Shown here: positions 1 to 8,555 of the stretch, in pieces
Layout: each line of letters starts with the position of its first letter
How positions within the stretch are numbered: the first letter of the stretch is position 1
Source: Novosphingobium sp. B 225
GTDB lineage: Bacteria; Pseudomonadota; Alphaproteobacteria; Sphingomonadales; Sphingomonadaceae
Direction: 5' to 3'
Assembly: GCF_002198665.1 (NCBI RefSeq)
Contig: NZ_MWLM01000062.1
Location: 1 to 64,000 of the forward strand
DNA: 64,000 bases
Notes under the pieces: generated by a model
The model's input: only the letters and a program-made list of their open reading frames with translations
What the model was told of the DNA's origin: nothing
Databases searched by the model: none
Program-made: the position numbers and the translations under genes

Positions 1-136
1 CCCGGCGTAGCCGGGTCGGAGGGGGAGCGCCGCGCGCCGCAAGCCCCCTCCGCCTCGCCCCGCTCGGCACCTCCCCCAGAGGGAGAGGATTTCTGGGCTA
101 TTTACACCCGCCCTCCACCCTGCCTATCAAGTTGCG
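1..136. other. intergenic, GC-rich, hairpin-prone
   Basis: No gene is seen before the ATG at 137. The stretch is rich in CCTCC/GGAGG blocks, for example CACCTCCCCCAGAGGGAGAG near 68-87, which can fold into short hairpins. It may be the 3-prime untranslated region or terminator of a gene outside the window, or a short intergenic repeat. Confidence 0.4.
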
Positions 137-583
137 ATGAGCAACGAGATGATCTGGTGGGGCGGCGAGCTGCCCGAGCTTGAACTGCTGACCCGGCTGG
201 GCACCAAAGCCCTGCCCGAACGCCTTGGCATCGAATTCGTTGATTGCGGGCCGAACTGGATCAAGGCGCGAATGCCGGTGGATGAACGCACGCACCAACC
301 GTTCGGACGGCTGCACGGCGGAGCCTCGGTCGCGCTGGCGGAAACGATCGGGTCGATGGCGGCGAGCTGGTGCATCGACCGGGACAAGCACGTTGCCGTC
401 GGCATGGAAATCAACGCCAACCACATCCGCCCGGCCTATTCCGGCTGGGTCTATGCCACGGCCCGGCCCGAAGCGCTGGGCCGCACTACCCACGTCTGGT
501 CGATCCGGATCGAGGACGAGGCGGGCAAGCTGGTGTGCATTTCGCGCTTCACCGTGGCGGTGATCGCGCAGGACCGCAAGTGA
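137..583 (+). CDS. hotdog-fold acyl-CoA thioesterase (PaaI/YdiI-like)
   Basis: This 148-residue protein has the length of the PaaI/YdiI/EntH hotdog thioesterases, which hydrolyse aryl- or acyl-CoA thioesters. The diagnostic stretch is LHGGASVALAETIGS, with His60 and Glu69 spaced as the catalytic pair of E. coli YdiI. A conserved core (VGMEINANHIRPA) follows near residues 94-106, as in the family. It is the first gene of a tight plus-strand block: the next SDR starts with a GTG overlapping its stop codon. The neighbours (SDRs, crotonase-fold enzymes) suggest release of CoA from a catabolic intermediate; the actual substrate cannot be read from sequence. Confidence 0.88.
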   Translation: MSNEMIWWGGELPELELLTRLGTKALPERLGIEFVDCGPNWIKARMPVDERTHQPFGRLHGGASVALAETIGSMAASWCIDRDKHVAVGMEINANHIRPAYSGWVYATARPEALGRTTHVWSIRIEDEAGKLVCISRFTVAVIAQDRK

Positions 584-1296
584 GCACGGTGCGCGGTTCG
601 GTCGCCGTGATTGGCGCGGGTGACTATATCGGTGCGGCGATTGTGCGCCGGTTTGCGGCAGAAGGCTTCGCGGTCCACGCCGGCCGCCGCAACGGCGAAA
701 AGCTGGCCCCTTTGCTGGGCGGCCATGTTACCGGACGCTCGCTCGACGCGCGCGAGCCGGAAGATGTTGCGGCATTTCTGGCCGAGGCTGAGGGAATCGC
801 TCCGCTGGCGCTGGTGGTGTTCAACGTCGGCGCGAACGTGCAGTTCCCCTTGCGCGAAACCACTGACCGGGTGTTCCGCAAGGTCTGGGAAATGGCCTGT
901 TTCGCCGGGTTCGTGACTGTGCGCGAGGCGGCGCGGATCATGGGCGCGCGGGGCGAAGGCAAGATCTTTGTGACCGGAGCCACGGCGGGCCTGCGCGGCA
1001 ATCCTGGCTATGCCGCCTTTGCCGCAGCCAAGGCAGGGCTGCGCGCCGTGGCGCAAAGCGCTGCGCGGGAACTATGGCCACAGGGGCTGCATGTTGCCCA
1101 TCTGGTGATCGATGCGGGGGTCGATACTGCCTGGGTGCGCGAACGGATTGCCGAGCGCAGCGGCGGGGCAGAGATCCCGGACGACCTGCTGATGCCGCCC
1201 GAGGCAGTGGCCGATGCCTACCTCGCGCTTTACAACCAGCCAAAGGCCGCCTGGACGTTCGAGCAGGAAATCCGGCCGTACGGGGAGAAATGGTAA
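580..1296 (+). CDS. SDR-family protein with altered active site
   Basis: This 238-residue Rossmann protein starts at a GTG overlapping the preceding stop; the open frame extends further upstream but would then run through the thioesterase gene. The dinucleotide-binding glycines are in GAGDYIG (12-18), and the NNAG motif is degenerate (NVGAN, 82-86). At the catalytic site the usual YxxxK reads F147-AAA-K151, so the general-acid Tyr is replaced by Phe. The Ser position lies in TGATAG without a Ser. It may use another Tyr (Tyr144) or have non-standard or lost oxidoreductase activity. It lies between the thioesterase and an isomerase-like protein in one overlapping operon. Confidence 0.82.
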   Translation: MSTVRGSVAVIGAGDYIGAAIVRRFAAEGFAVHAGRRNGEKLAPLLGGHVTGRSLDAREPEDVAAFLAEAEGIAPLALVVFNVGANVQFPLRETTDRVFRKVWEMACFAGFVTVREAARIMGARGEGKIFVTGATAGLRGNPGYAAFAAAKAGLRAVAQSAARELWPQGLHVAHLVIDAGVDTAWVRERIAERSGGAEIPDDLLMPPEAVADAYLALYNQPKAAWTFEQEIRPYGEKW

Positions 1297-1909
1297 TGCC
1301 GCGCGAGATTGCCTTCCTGTTCGATTTCGGCAGCCCCAACGCCTATTTCGTCCACCGCGCCCTGCCCGCAATTGCAGCGAAGGGCACGGTCAGCTTCCGC
1401 TATCAGCCGGTGCTGCTGGGCGGGGTGTTCAAGGCGATCGGCAACCAGAGCCCGATGCAAAGCTATGGCCATATCGGCGCGAAAGTGGCCTATGACCGGC
1501 TGGAAATGCAGCGCTTCATGGCTGCACATGGCATCGACAAATTCGTGATGAACCCGCATTTTCCGGTCAACACCCTGCTGATGATGCGCGGCGCGGTGGC
1601 TGCCGAAACGCTGGGCTGCGCGCGGGCCTATAACGAGGCGATGTTTGCGGGCATGTGGGAGCAGGGGCTCAAGCTTGACCTGCCCGACGTGTGGGAACGG
1701 GTGCTGACTGGCGCCGGACTGCCCGCCGGGCAATTGGGCGAACTGGCCGCTGATCCGGAAATCAAGGGCAAGCTGGTGGCCAATACCGAAGCCGCCGTGG
1801 CCAGAGGCGTGTTTGGCATTCCCACTTTCTTCCTGGGTGAAGACATGTGGTTCGGTAAAGACCGTCTGCGCGACGTGGTCGAGGCGGCGGAGCAAATGGA
1901 GACACCAGC

Positions 1910-1913
<4 letters not shown>
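1296..1913 (+). CDS. DsbA-family 2-hydroxychromene-2-carboxylate isomerase-like protein
   Basis: This 205-residue thioredoxin-fold protein resembles the kappa-class GST/HCCA isomerase family, whose best-known member catalyses a glutathione-dependent step of naphthalene catabolism. The N-terminal motif DFGSPNAYF carries the family active-site Ser13. GIPTFFLGEDMWFGKDRL near the C-terminus is the cis-Pro substrate-binding stretch. I chose the ATG at 1296 because GGGGAG at 1282-1287 is well spaced for it and it overlaps the previous stop (TAATG); the ATG at 1290 is too close. The family is also common in fatty-acid-type operons, so aromatic breakdown is not proven. Confidence 0.85.
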
Positions 1914-2700
<787 letters not shown>

Positions 2701-2704
<4 letters not shown>

Positions 2705-3015
2705 GCTATCTCGCCCTGCTGCTGGCGGGGATGCTGCTGTGCAACGGCATTCCGCATGTGGTTGCAGGCCTGCTGGGCCAGCGGTTCTTCACGCCCTGGA
2801 CCCCGCCGGGCGGAACAAAGCTGGCCTCGCCGGTGCAGAACTTTCTGTGGGGCGCGGGCAATCTGCTGGCGGGGCTGTGGATCGTACGGCACTTTGACAG
2901 CCAGAATGTGCCGCACGGGGCGATGGCGGCCGGGCTGGGCTTTCTGGCGGCGGGCACGTTCCTGTCCGGCCACTTCGCCAAAGGGCTGGAAGTGCTGCGC
3001 AAGGGCGGGAAATGA
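2701..3015 (+). CDS. small membrane protein of unknown function
   Basis: This 104-residue protein has about three hydrophobic helices: one at the N-terminus (MSYLALLLAGMLL), one around residues 50-62, and one around 75-90. The second half of the chain ends in basic residues (LEVLRKGGK). I do not recognise a named family. It overlaps the SDR stop (ATGA) and the start of the next hydrolase, so it is co-transcribed with the catabolic genes. It could help import a substrate or be a DoxX-like or DUF-type inner-membrane protein; neither can be shown here. Confidence 0.7.
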
Positions 3016-3767
3016 CCGAGGGGGTCACGCTCTATGCTTTCAACTGCGGGTGGTTCCAGTGCCGCCCGGGCTATTTCGTTGAAGGGGATGAAGGCGATTA
3101 CCTGCGCGGGCCGGTGCCCAGTTATCTGATCCAGCACCCCAAAGGCCGCGTGCTGTTCGATACCGGCATGGGTCTGCGCTATCGCCGCGAACTGGCCGAT
3201 GCCCTGCCCGCCAACAAGTTCGGGCTGCAATGGTTCGAAGGGATGGACATTGCCACCCGGCTGAAAGCAATCGAAGTCGATCCCGCCAGCATCGACTGGA
3301 TCGTCAATTCGCACCTCCACATCGATCATTGCGGCGGCAACGCCTTGCTCCCCAATGCCCGCGTGATCCTGCAGCGCCGCGAATGGGAAACCGCGCAGGC
3401 GACGCAGGAGCCAGGGCTGTACGAGGCGCAGGACTATGACACTGGCCAGCCGATCAAGCTGATCGATGGCGAGCATGACCTGTTCGGCGATGGAGCCGTG
3501 CGGATCGTCCCGACCTGGGGCCACACCCACGGCCACCAGAGCGTGATCGTCAAGCTGGCCAAAGGCGATGTGCTGCTGGCAGGCGACTGCTGCTATACCG
3601 AGCGCAACCTTGATGTGATGGTCCTGCCCCGCGCCACGGCCGACATCGAACAGGGCATGCTGACGTTCGAACGCCTGGCCAAAGCGCGGGCGGGTGGCAC
3701 GCGGATCTTGTTTGGCCATGATGGCCGACAGTGGGCCACCATTACCGAGAACATTCCTTTCGAATGA
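3012..3767 (+). CDS. metallo-beta-lactamase-fold hydrolase, AHL-lactonase-like
   Basis: This 251-residue protein resembles the N-acyl-homoserine-lactonase branch (AttM/AiiA-type) of the metallo-beta-lactamase superfamily. The two-metal site is visible: HLHIDH (101-106), His171 in TWGHTHGH, Asp192 in LAGDCC and His236 in LFGHD. The N-terminal region (LYAFNCGW, then PVPSYLIQHPKGRVLFDTG) is typical of this subgroup. Lying inside an acyl-CoA operon, it may open a lactone ring produced during catabolism rather than quench signals. No luxI or luxR gene is seen in the window. Confidence 0.85.
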   Translation: MTEGVTLYAFNCGWFQCRPGYFVEGDEGDYLRGPVPSYLIQHPKGRVLFDTGMGLRYRRELADALPANKFGLQWFEGMDIATRLKAIEVDPASIDWIVNSHLHIDHCGGNALLPNARVILQRREWETAQATQEPGLYEAQDYDTGQPIKLIDGEHDLFGDGAVRIVPTWGHTHGHQSVIVKLAKGDVLLAGDCCYTERNLDVMVLPRATADIEQGMLTFERLAKARAGGTRILFGHDGRQWATITENIPFE

Positions 3768-3777
3768 GGACAAGACA

Positions 3778-4551
3778 ATGCTCGTAACGATCGAACGCGA
3801 CGGTCCGGTTGCCGTGGTCACCATGAACCGGCCCGAGGCGATGAACGCCCTGTCACGCGGCCTGCGGGCCGAACTGGCGGCGGCGATGGAGCAGGTGAAT
3901 GCCGATCCGGACGTGCGCGCCGTGGTGCTGACCGGGGCGGGAACGCGGGCCTTTACCGCCGGGCTCGACCTTAAGGAACTGGGCGCCGAAGGGCTGGGCG
4001 CGGCCAATGCCGAGGATGCGCTGGCCAATCCGGTCAAGGCGATCGAGCTGTGCCAGAAGCCGGTGATCGGGGCGATCAACGGGGTGGCGATCACCGGCGG
4101 GTTCGAAGTGGCGCTGGCTTGTGACGTGCTGATCGGGTCAGACAATGCGCGATTTGCCGATACCCACGCCCGCGTCGGGATCATGCCGGGCTGGGGGCTG
4201 TCGCAAAAGCTGTCGCGCCTGATCGGGATCAGCCGCGCCAAGGAACTGTCACTCTCGGGCAATTTCCTTGATGCCCAGACCGCTTGCGCCTGGGGCCTGC
4301 TCAACCGCGTGGTACCGGCCGACCAGTTGCTGCCCACCTGCAAACAGCTCGCCCAGGACATGGCCAGCGCCGATCCGCGGATGGTCCAGGCCTACAAGGC
4401 GCTGATCGACGAAGGCTTTGCGCTGCCGTTCGGCGAAGGCATGGCCCGCGAACACGCTCACAGCTCGGCCGCCAATGCCCAGGTCGACAAGGGCGAAGTC
4501 GAGGCGCGGCGGCTGGCGGTAATGGAACGCGGACGCACCCAAAACGGCTAG
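3778..4551 (+). CDS. enoyl-CoA hydratase/isomerase family protein
   Basis: This 257-residue crotonase-fold protein starts at the ATG at 3778, preceded by GAGGA. The oxyanion-hole strand is FTAGLDL (59-65). Glu110 in GGFE matches catalytic Glu144 of rat enoyl-CoA hydratase. The second catalytic Glu (Glu164 in rat) is replaced by His130 in ADTHARVG, so simple syn-hydration is uncertain. It is the last gene of the 137-4551 operon; a spacer of about 195 bases follows. Confidence 0.9.
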   Translation: MLVTIERDGPVAVVTMNRPEAMNALSRGLRAELAAAMEQVNADPDVRAVVLTGAGTRAFTAGLDLKELGAEGLGAANAEDALANPVKAIELCQKPVIGAINGVAITGGFEVALACDVLIGSDNARFADTHARVGIMPGWGLSQKLSRLIGISRAKELSLSGNFLDAQTACAWGLLNRVVPADQLLPTCKQLAQDMASADPRMVQAYKALIDEGFALPFGEGMAREHAHSSAANAQVDKGEVEARRLAVMERGRTQNG

Positions 4552-4746
4552 CGCGGCGCGCGGACGATTTGAACTCCAACTTCAAAAAACCGCTCATGCT
4601 GAGCTTGTCTGATACGGATCTTGCGCGAGCCGCAGCGATTCGATTTGTCAGTATCACTTACCAATTGACCGCAAGCCCCACATGCGACAATTCCTGCCTG
4701 CGAGCTGCCGCATCACCGGCGGCACACACAGGCAGGACCATAGCGC

Positions 4747-6087
4747 ATGACCGATACCCCCAACGCCGCCCCCGCTGAACTGGCCCGCGTATTCGCGCTG
4801 CAACAGGCCCACCAGTGGGAAGTCAAGGCGAGCAGCGCGGCCGAGCGCAAGGCCAAGCTCGCCCGGCTCAAGGCGGCGGTGGAAAGCCACACGGATGCAA
4901 TCATCGCCGCCGTGCTGGAAGATACCCGCAAGCCCGAAGGCGAAATCCGGGTGACCGAAGTGCTCAACGTCACCGGCAACATCCAGCGCAATATCGACAA
5001 TCTCGATGCCTGGATGACCCCGACCGAGGTTACTCCCTCGCTCAACCCTGCTGACCGCGCAGAGATCCGGTACGAAGCGCGCGGCGTGTGCCTGATCCTG
5101 GGACCGTGGAACTTTCCGCTCGGCCTTACGCTTGGCCCAGTCGCCGCGGCGGTGGCGGCGGGCAATTGCTGCATGGTCAAGCTGACCGACCTGTGCCCCG
5201 CCACCGCCCGCGTCGCCGCCAGCATCATCCGCGAGGCGTTTGACGAAAGCGAGGTCGCGCTGTTCGAAGGCGATGTCAGCGTCGCCACTGCGCTGCTCGA
5301 CCTGCCGTTCCACCACATCTTCTTCACCGGCAGCACCCGGGTGGGCAAGATCGTGATGGCGGCGGCGGCCAGGCATCTCGCCAGTGTCACATTGGAGCTG
5401 GGCGGCAAAAGCCCGGTGATCATCGACCACGGCGCGGATATCGACAAGATCGCCGCCGATCTGGCGAATGCCAAACAGTTCAACGGCGGCCAGGCCTGCA
5501 TCTGCCCCGATTACGTGTTCGTGCCGCCGGCCGATCAGGACCGGCTGGTGGCCGGCTTCAAGGCCAATGTCGCCAAGAACCTCTATGGCGAGCAGGGCGC
5601 GATCAACAAGGCGGCCATCGCCCAGATCGTCAACCGTCCCAACTTTGACCGGGTCAAAGGCCTGTTCGACGATGCCGTAGCCCAGGGCGCGAGTGTGGCG
5701 GCGGGCGGCGTGCTCGAAGCAGATGACCTGACCGTCCATCCCACCATGCTGACCAATGTCACCCCGCAGATGAAAATCCTGCAGGAAGAGATCTTTGCCC
5801 CGGTGCTGCCGGTGATGACCTATGACAGCCTCGAACAGGTGATCGGCTACATCGCAGCGCGCGACAAGCCGCTGGCGCTGTACATCTACAGCGACAACGA
5901 AGACACCGTCGAACGCGTGCTGCAACGCACTTCATCGGGCGGGGTCACAGTCAACGGCGTATTCTCGCACTACCTTGAAAACCAGCTGCCGTTCGGCGGG
6001 GTCAACCACAGCGGCACCGGCAGCTATCACGGCTATTTCGGGTTCAAGGCGTTCAGCCACGAACGCGCGGTTTACCGGCACGGGTAG
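4747..6087 (+). CDS. aldehyde dehydrogenase, class 3/coniferyl-aldehyde type
   Basis: This 446-residue NAD(P)-dependent aldehyde dehydrogenase belongs to the shorter class-3 branch, which includes bacterial coniferyl aldehyde dehydrogenases and fatty aldehyde dehydrogenases. It has GPWNFP (119-124) in the cofactor/substrate channel, Glu217 in LELGGKSP and the catalytic Cys251 in NGGQACIC. The C-terminal PFGGVNHSGTGSYHG is the usual class-3 signature. It probably oxidises an aldehyde to an acid. A weak AGGA lies upstream of the start, and the 195-base spacer before it may hold its own promoter. It runs convergent with the HxlR regulator. Confidence 0.92.
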   Translation: MTDTPNAAPAELARVFALQQAHQWEVKASSAAERKAKLARLKAAVESHTDAIIAAVLEDTRKPEGEIRVTEVLNVTGNIQRNIDNLDAWMTPTEVTPSLNPADRAEIRYEARGVCLILGPWNFPLGLTLGPVAAAVAAGNCCMVKLTDLCPATARVAASIIREAFDESEVALFEGDVSVATALLDLPFHHIFFTGSTRVGKIVMAAAARHLASVTLELGGKSPVIIDHGADIDKIAADLANAKQFNGGQACICPDYVFVPPADQDRLVAGFKANVAKNLYGEQGAINKAAIAQIVNRPNFDRVKGLFDDAVAQGASVAAGGVLEADDLTVHPTMLTNVTPQMKILQEEIFAPVLPVMTYDSLEQVIGYIAARDKPLALYIYSDNEDTVERVLQRTSSGGVTVNGVFSHYLENQLPFGGVNHSGTGSYHGYFGFKAFSHERAVYRHG

Positions 6088-6095
6088 AGCACAAA

Positions 6096-6437
6096 TCAGT
6101 CCGCGCCGGGCAAGGCGTGGTCGCTGCCCCATTGCATCAGCGCCTGCAGCACCGGCGCCAGCGTGACCCCGCGCGGCGTCAGGCTGTATTCCACGCGCGG
6201 CGGCACTTCGGCATAGACGCGGCGCGCCACCAGTCCGTCTGCCTCCAGCTCGCGCAGTTGCTGGGTCAACGACCGCTGGGTGATCTTGCACAGCAAGCGG
6301 CGCAGTTCGCCAAAGCGCTTGGTTCCTTCAAGCAGGCGGAACAGAATCACGCCTTTCCACTTGCCGCCAATCAGATCCAGCGTCGCTTCCATCGGACATT
6401 CGATCACACGATCGGCGGCGTGACGCTGTTTTCGCAT
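6096..6437 (-). CDS. HxlR-family transcriptional regulator
   Basis: This 113-residue winged-helix protein has the HxlR/YodB signature. CPMEATLDLIGGKWKG lies near the N-terminus with Cys15 just before the helix, and the motif region KRFGELRRLL-KITQRSLTQQ follows. C-terminal residues RVEYSLTPRG match the wing. HxlR proteins often sense aldehydes, quinones or thiol stress through the N-terminal Cys. The gene is divergent from the MAPEG-GST pair, and the spacer carries a TAGTA-TACTA inverted repeat, so control of those detoxification genes and itself is likely. Confidence 0.92.
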   Translation of the reverse strand: MRKQRHAADRVIECPMEATLDLIGGKWKGVILFRLLEGTKRFGELRRLLCKITQRSLTQQLRELEADGLVARRVYAEVPPRVEYSLTPRGVTLAPVLQALMQWGSDHALPGAD

Positions 6438-6450
6438 CGGTTTTCTCCAT

Positions 6451-6470
6451 TAGTATCAAATCAGGTACTA
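6451..6470. promoter_or_regulatory. candidate HxlR operator
   Basis: TAGTATCAAATCAGGTACTA is an inverted repeat with 7-base arms, one mismatch and a 6-base spacer. It lies 13 bases upstream of the HxlR start codon and about 70 bases upstream of the MAPEG start. HxlR/YodB-type operators are known to carry TACTA-like half-sites. The site is seen; its function is inferred. Confidence 0.55.
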
Positions 6471-6539
6471 TATGCGATATTTCTGCGTACTTTCGCAATT
6501 TAACCCGAAAACCTATGAACCAGGCAAAGGAGATTATCC

Positions 6540-6950
6540 ATGCTGTTTCAACAATCGCCTATGCTGTTCTGGTTGGCCCTGACAATCGCCTTTACCGGCG
6601 TACTGTGGGTGCCCTACATCGCTGAACTGCTGCTGCACCATGGCCCGATCCAGGCGCTGCGTGATCCGGACGGGGTGATCGCCCATGGTTCCGCCTGGGC
6701 CCAGCGGGCCAAGCGCGCGCATTACAATGCCATCGAGAATCTGGCCTTGTTCGCGCCGCTGGCGATCCTGATCCACCTGCTCGGGCTGGAAACGCCGCTG
6801 ACCGGCACCATGGCAATGGCCTATTTCGGTTTCAGGGTCGGGCACTATGCGGTTTACACGGCGGGGGTGCCATTCGTGCGGACCGGCTTGTTCCTGGGCG
6901 GCTTTGCCTGCCTGACCGTGCTGGCGCTGCAACTGTTCGGCCAGCTGTGA
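6540..6950 (+). CDS. MAPEG-family membrane protein
   Basis: This 136-residue integral membrane protein has the MAPEG architecture, with four hydrophobic segments. The motif RAKRAHYNAIENLALFAPLA lies in the middle, and the later FRVGHYAVYTAGVPFVRT matches the family. MAPEG proteins include microsomal glutathione transferases and related eicosanoid enzymes, though bacterial members are largely uncharacterised. It starts at 6540 after AAGGAG and precedes a soluble GST gene by only a few bases. Together with the divergent HxlR regulator it suggests a glutathione-linked response to electrophiles. Confidence 0.88.
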   Translation: MLFQQSPMLFWLALTIAFTGVLWVPYIAELLLHHGPIQALRDPDGVIAHGSAWAQRAKRAHYNAIENLALFAPLAILIHLLGLETPLTGTMAMAYFGFRVGHYAVYTAGVPFVRTGLFLGGFACLTVLALQLFGQL

Positions 6951-6961
6951 AAGGTGTCGCG

Positions 6962-7564
6962 ATGAAGCTGTTCTATTCCCCGACATCCCCGTTTGCACGC
7001 AAGGTGCGAGTGGTCATGGCCGAGCGGCAGCTGGGCGGGATCGAACTGGTTACGGTCAGTCCGTTCGATCTGCCGCCGCAACTGCTAGCCGCCAATCCGC
7101 TGAGCAAGGTTCCGGCCTTGCTGCTGTCCGATGGCAGCGTGCTCTATGACAGTCCGGTGATCTGCGAATATCTGGACGGACTGGGCCTTGCCCCGGCGCT
7201 GATCCCGCCAGCTGGCCCCGCCCGCTGGACCGTGCAGCGCCGCCATGCGCTGGCCGACGGGCTGATGGACACCACGCTCAGCCTTGCGATCGAGGAAAAC
7301 CGGCGGCCGGAAAATGAACGCTCGCCGCAATGGATCAACCGCTGGGGCGCGACAATCCGGCGCACGGTGGATGCGCTGGAACAGGAATGCGACTGGTCGG
7401 GCGATCCGGTCGATATGGGCCAGATCGCCATCGCTTGCGCACTTGCCTATCTGGACCTGCGCGCCGCCGCGCATGTCACTTGGCGAGCGGGTGCGCCACA
7501 ACTCTCCGAATGGTTCGCGGCCTTTGCCCGGCGTCCCTCGATGCAGACAACCATTCCGGCGTGA
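6962..7564 (+). CDS. glutathione S-transferase
   Basis: This 200-residue GST has an N-terminal thioredoxin-like domain (KLFYSPTSPFARKVRVV) and the cis-Pro and gamma-glutamyl-binding loop (SKVPALLL then LYDSPVICEYL). An all-alpha C-terminal domain carries the conserved Asp late in the chain (PVDMGQIAIACALAYLDLR). The ATG at 6962 fits an AAGGTG at 6950-6955; the in-frame GTG at 6947 overlaps the MAPEG stop and is less likely. It is co-transcribed with the MAPEG gene and probably conjugates glutathione to electrophiles. Confidence 0.9.
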   Translation: MKLFYSPTSPFARKVRVVMAERQLGGIELVTVSPFDLPPQLLAANPLSKVPALLLSDGSVLYDSPVICEYLDGLGLAPALIPPAGPARWTVQRRHALADGLMDTTLSLAIEENRRPENERSPQWINRWGATIRRTVDALEQECDWSGDPVDMGQIAIACALAYLDLRAAAHVTWRAGAPQLSEWFAAFARRPSMQTTIPA

Positions 7565-7597
7565 ACCGCGCCGGGATGGGCAAGGCTCCCGCTCCCG

Positions 7598-7677
7598 AAA
7601 AACCATTTTCCTACATCGCCGCACTTTGTCACACTGCACGCCGGGCTTTCCAGCGGGGGACCCTGCGCTCTTTGACA
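7598..7677 (+). repeat. conserved intergenic element, copy 1
   Basis: This segment starts with AAAACCATTTTCCTACA and ends with GCTCTTTGACA. Both words recur in the same order and strand at 31527-31582. The spacing between them differs (68 bases here, 45 there), so this is not a simple duplication. It lies in the convergent gap between the GST and a crotonase gene. Its nature (RNA, promoter or repeat) is unknown. Confidence 0.45.
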
Positions 7678-7780
7678 GTCTGAATCCCCCCTTCCCGCGG
7701 CCTGTTGAAACAAAGCCGCTGAAAAGTGCAAATCTGTCACCCTTTTCGGCGTAACATCCTGTCAGATAGCGATAAATCAG

Positions 7781-7807
7781 GGTGACACAGTTTCCCGATC
7801 TGTCACC
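7781..7807. terminator. candidate bidirectional hairpin
   Basis: GGTGACA at 7781-7787 pairs perfectly with TGTCACC at 7801-7807 around a 13-base loop, and TTTG follows on the plus strand. It sits between convergent genes (GST ending at 7564 and crotonase ending at 7823), as a two-way terminator would. The T-run is short. A further TGTCACC occurs at 7735 and another at 7821, so a protein-binding array is an alternative. Confidence 0.35.
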
Positions 7808-7822
7808 TTTGTCCGGCCCGTG

Positions 7823-8554
7823 TCACCCGAACTGCCCCGCCACCCGCGCGGCGAAATCTGGCCCCACCCCGGCGCTGTTGGCGATCTCCCAGGCGAGGCC
7901 AGCTTCCAGCGGCAGGTCGGCCTGCGCGCGGTACAGCGCCTTGTAGGCCAGCACCGAATGGCGGCTCTGCCCGGCGATCGCCTCGGCCATGGCCGTGGTC
8001 CGCTCCGCCAGTTCGGCATCGAGCACGCACACATTGGCCAGCCCGATCCGTGCGGCTTCCGCGCCGCTCACCGGCAGGCCGGTAAAGCTCATTTCGCGCG
8101 CCTTCCATTGGCCAACCCGGCGCGGCAGGCGCTGGCTCATCCCCCAGATCGGGACCAGCGCGAATTTGCCGTGGGTATCGGCGAAGGCGGCGCTTTCCCC
8201 GGCCAGGATAATGTCCCCCGCCAGCGCGAGTTCCAGCCCGCCGGTAAAGCACCCGCCCTGCACTGCAACGATCACTGGCTGCGGCAGGTCCGCCAGCCGC
8301 TTGACGATCGATGACTGGTAATGCGCGCGCGGTGCCGCAAGTCCGCGCTCCTTCAGGTCATTGCCCGCGCAGAACACCGGGCCATTGGCGCGCAGCACGA
8401 CCACGCCAATCGCCTCACCCAGGGCCTCGATCGCCGCCAGATGCGCTTCCAGTTCGCCCCACAGCGCCAGATTGAGCGCATTGCGTTTGTCCGGCCGGTT
8501 GAGCGTCAGCGTGGCTATGCCGCCCTGCCGTTCGAATTGCACCAGTTCCGGCAT
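7823..8554 (-). CDS. enoyl-CoA hydratase/isomerase family protein
   Basis: This 243-residue crotonase-fold protein starts at the ATG at 8554, which overlaps the end of the upstream crotonase gene. The oxyanion motif is FCAGNDL, and Glu108 in GGLE matches Glu144 of rat hydratase. As in the protein encoded at 3778-4551, the second catalytic Glu is replaced by His (His128 in ADTHGKF). The two proteins may form a subgroup with a shared chemistry. The adjacent crotonase suggests a two-step acyl-CoA conversion. Confidence 0.88.
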   Translation of the reverse strand: MPELVQFERQGGIATLTLNRPDKRNALNLALWGELEAHLAAIEALGEAIGVVVLRANGPVFCAGNDLKERGLAAPRAHYQSSIVKRLADLPQPVIVAVQGGCFTGGLELALAGDIILAGESAAFADTHGKFALVPIWGMSQRLPRRVGQWKAREMSFTGLPVSGAEAARIGLANVCVLDAELAERTTAMAEAIAGQSRHSVLAYKALYRAQADLPLEAGLAWEIANSAGVGPDFAARVAGQFG

Positions 8555-8555
8555 C

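Noticed and set aside
2706-4361. Long minus-strand open frame of 551 codons
   Set aside because: It lies opposite an intact MBL hydrolase and crotonase gene; high GC keeps stops rare in the antisense frame, and no family motifs appear.
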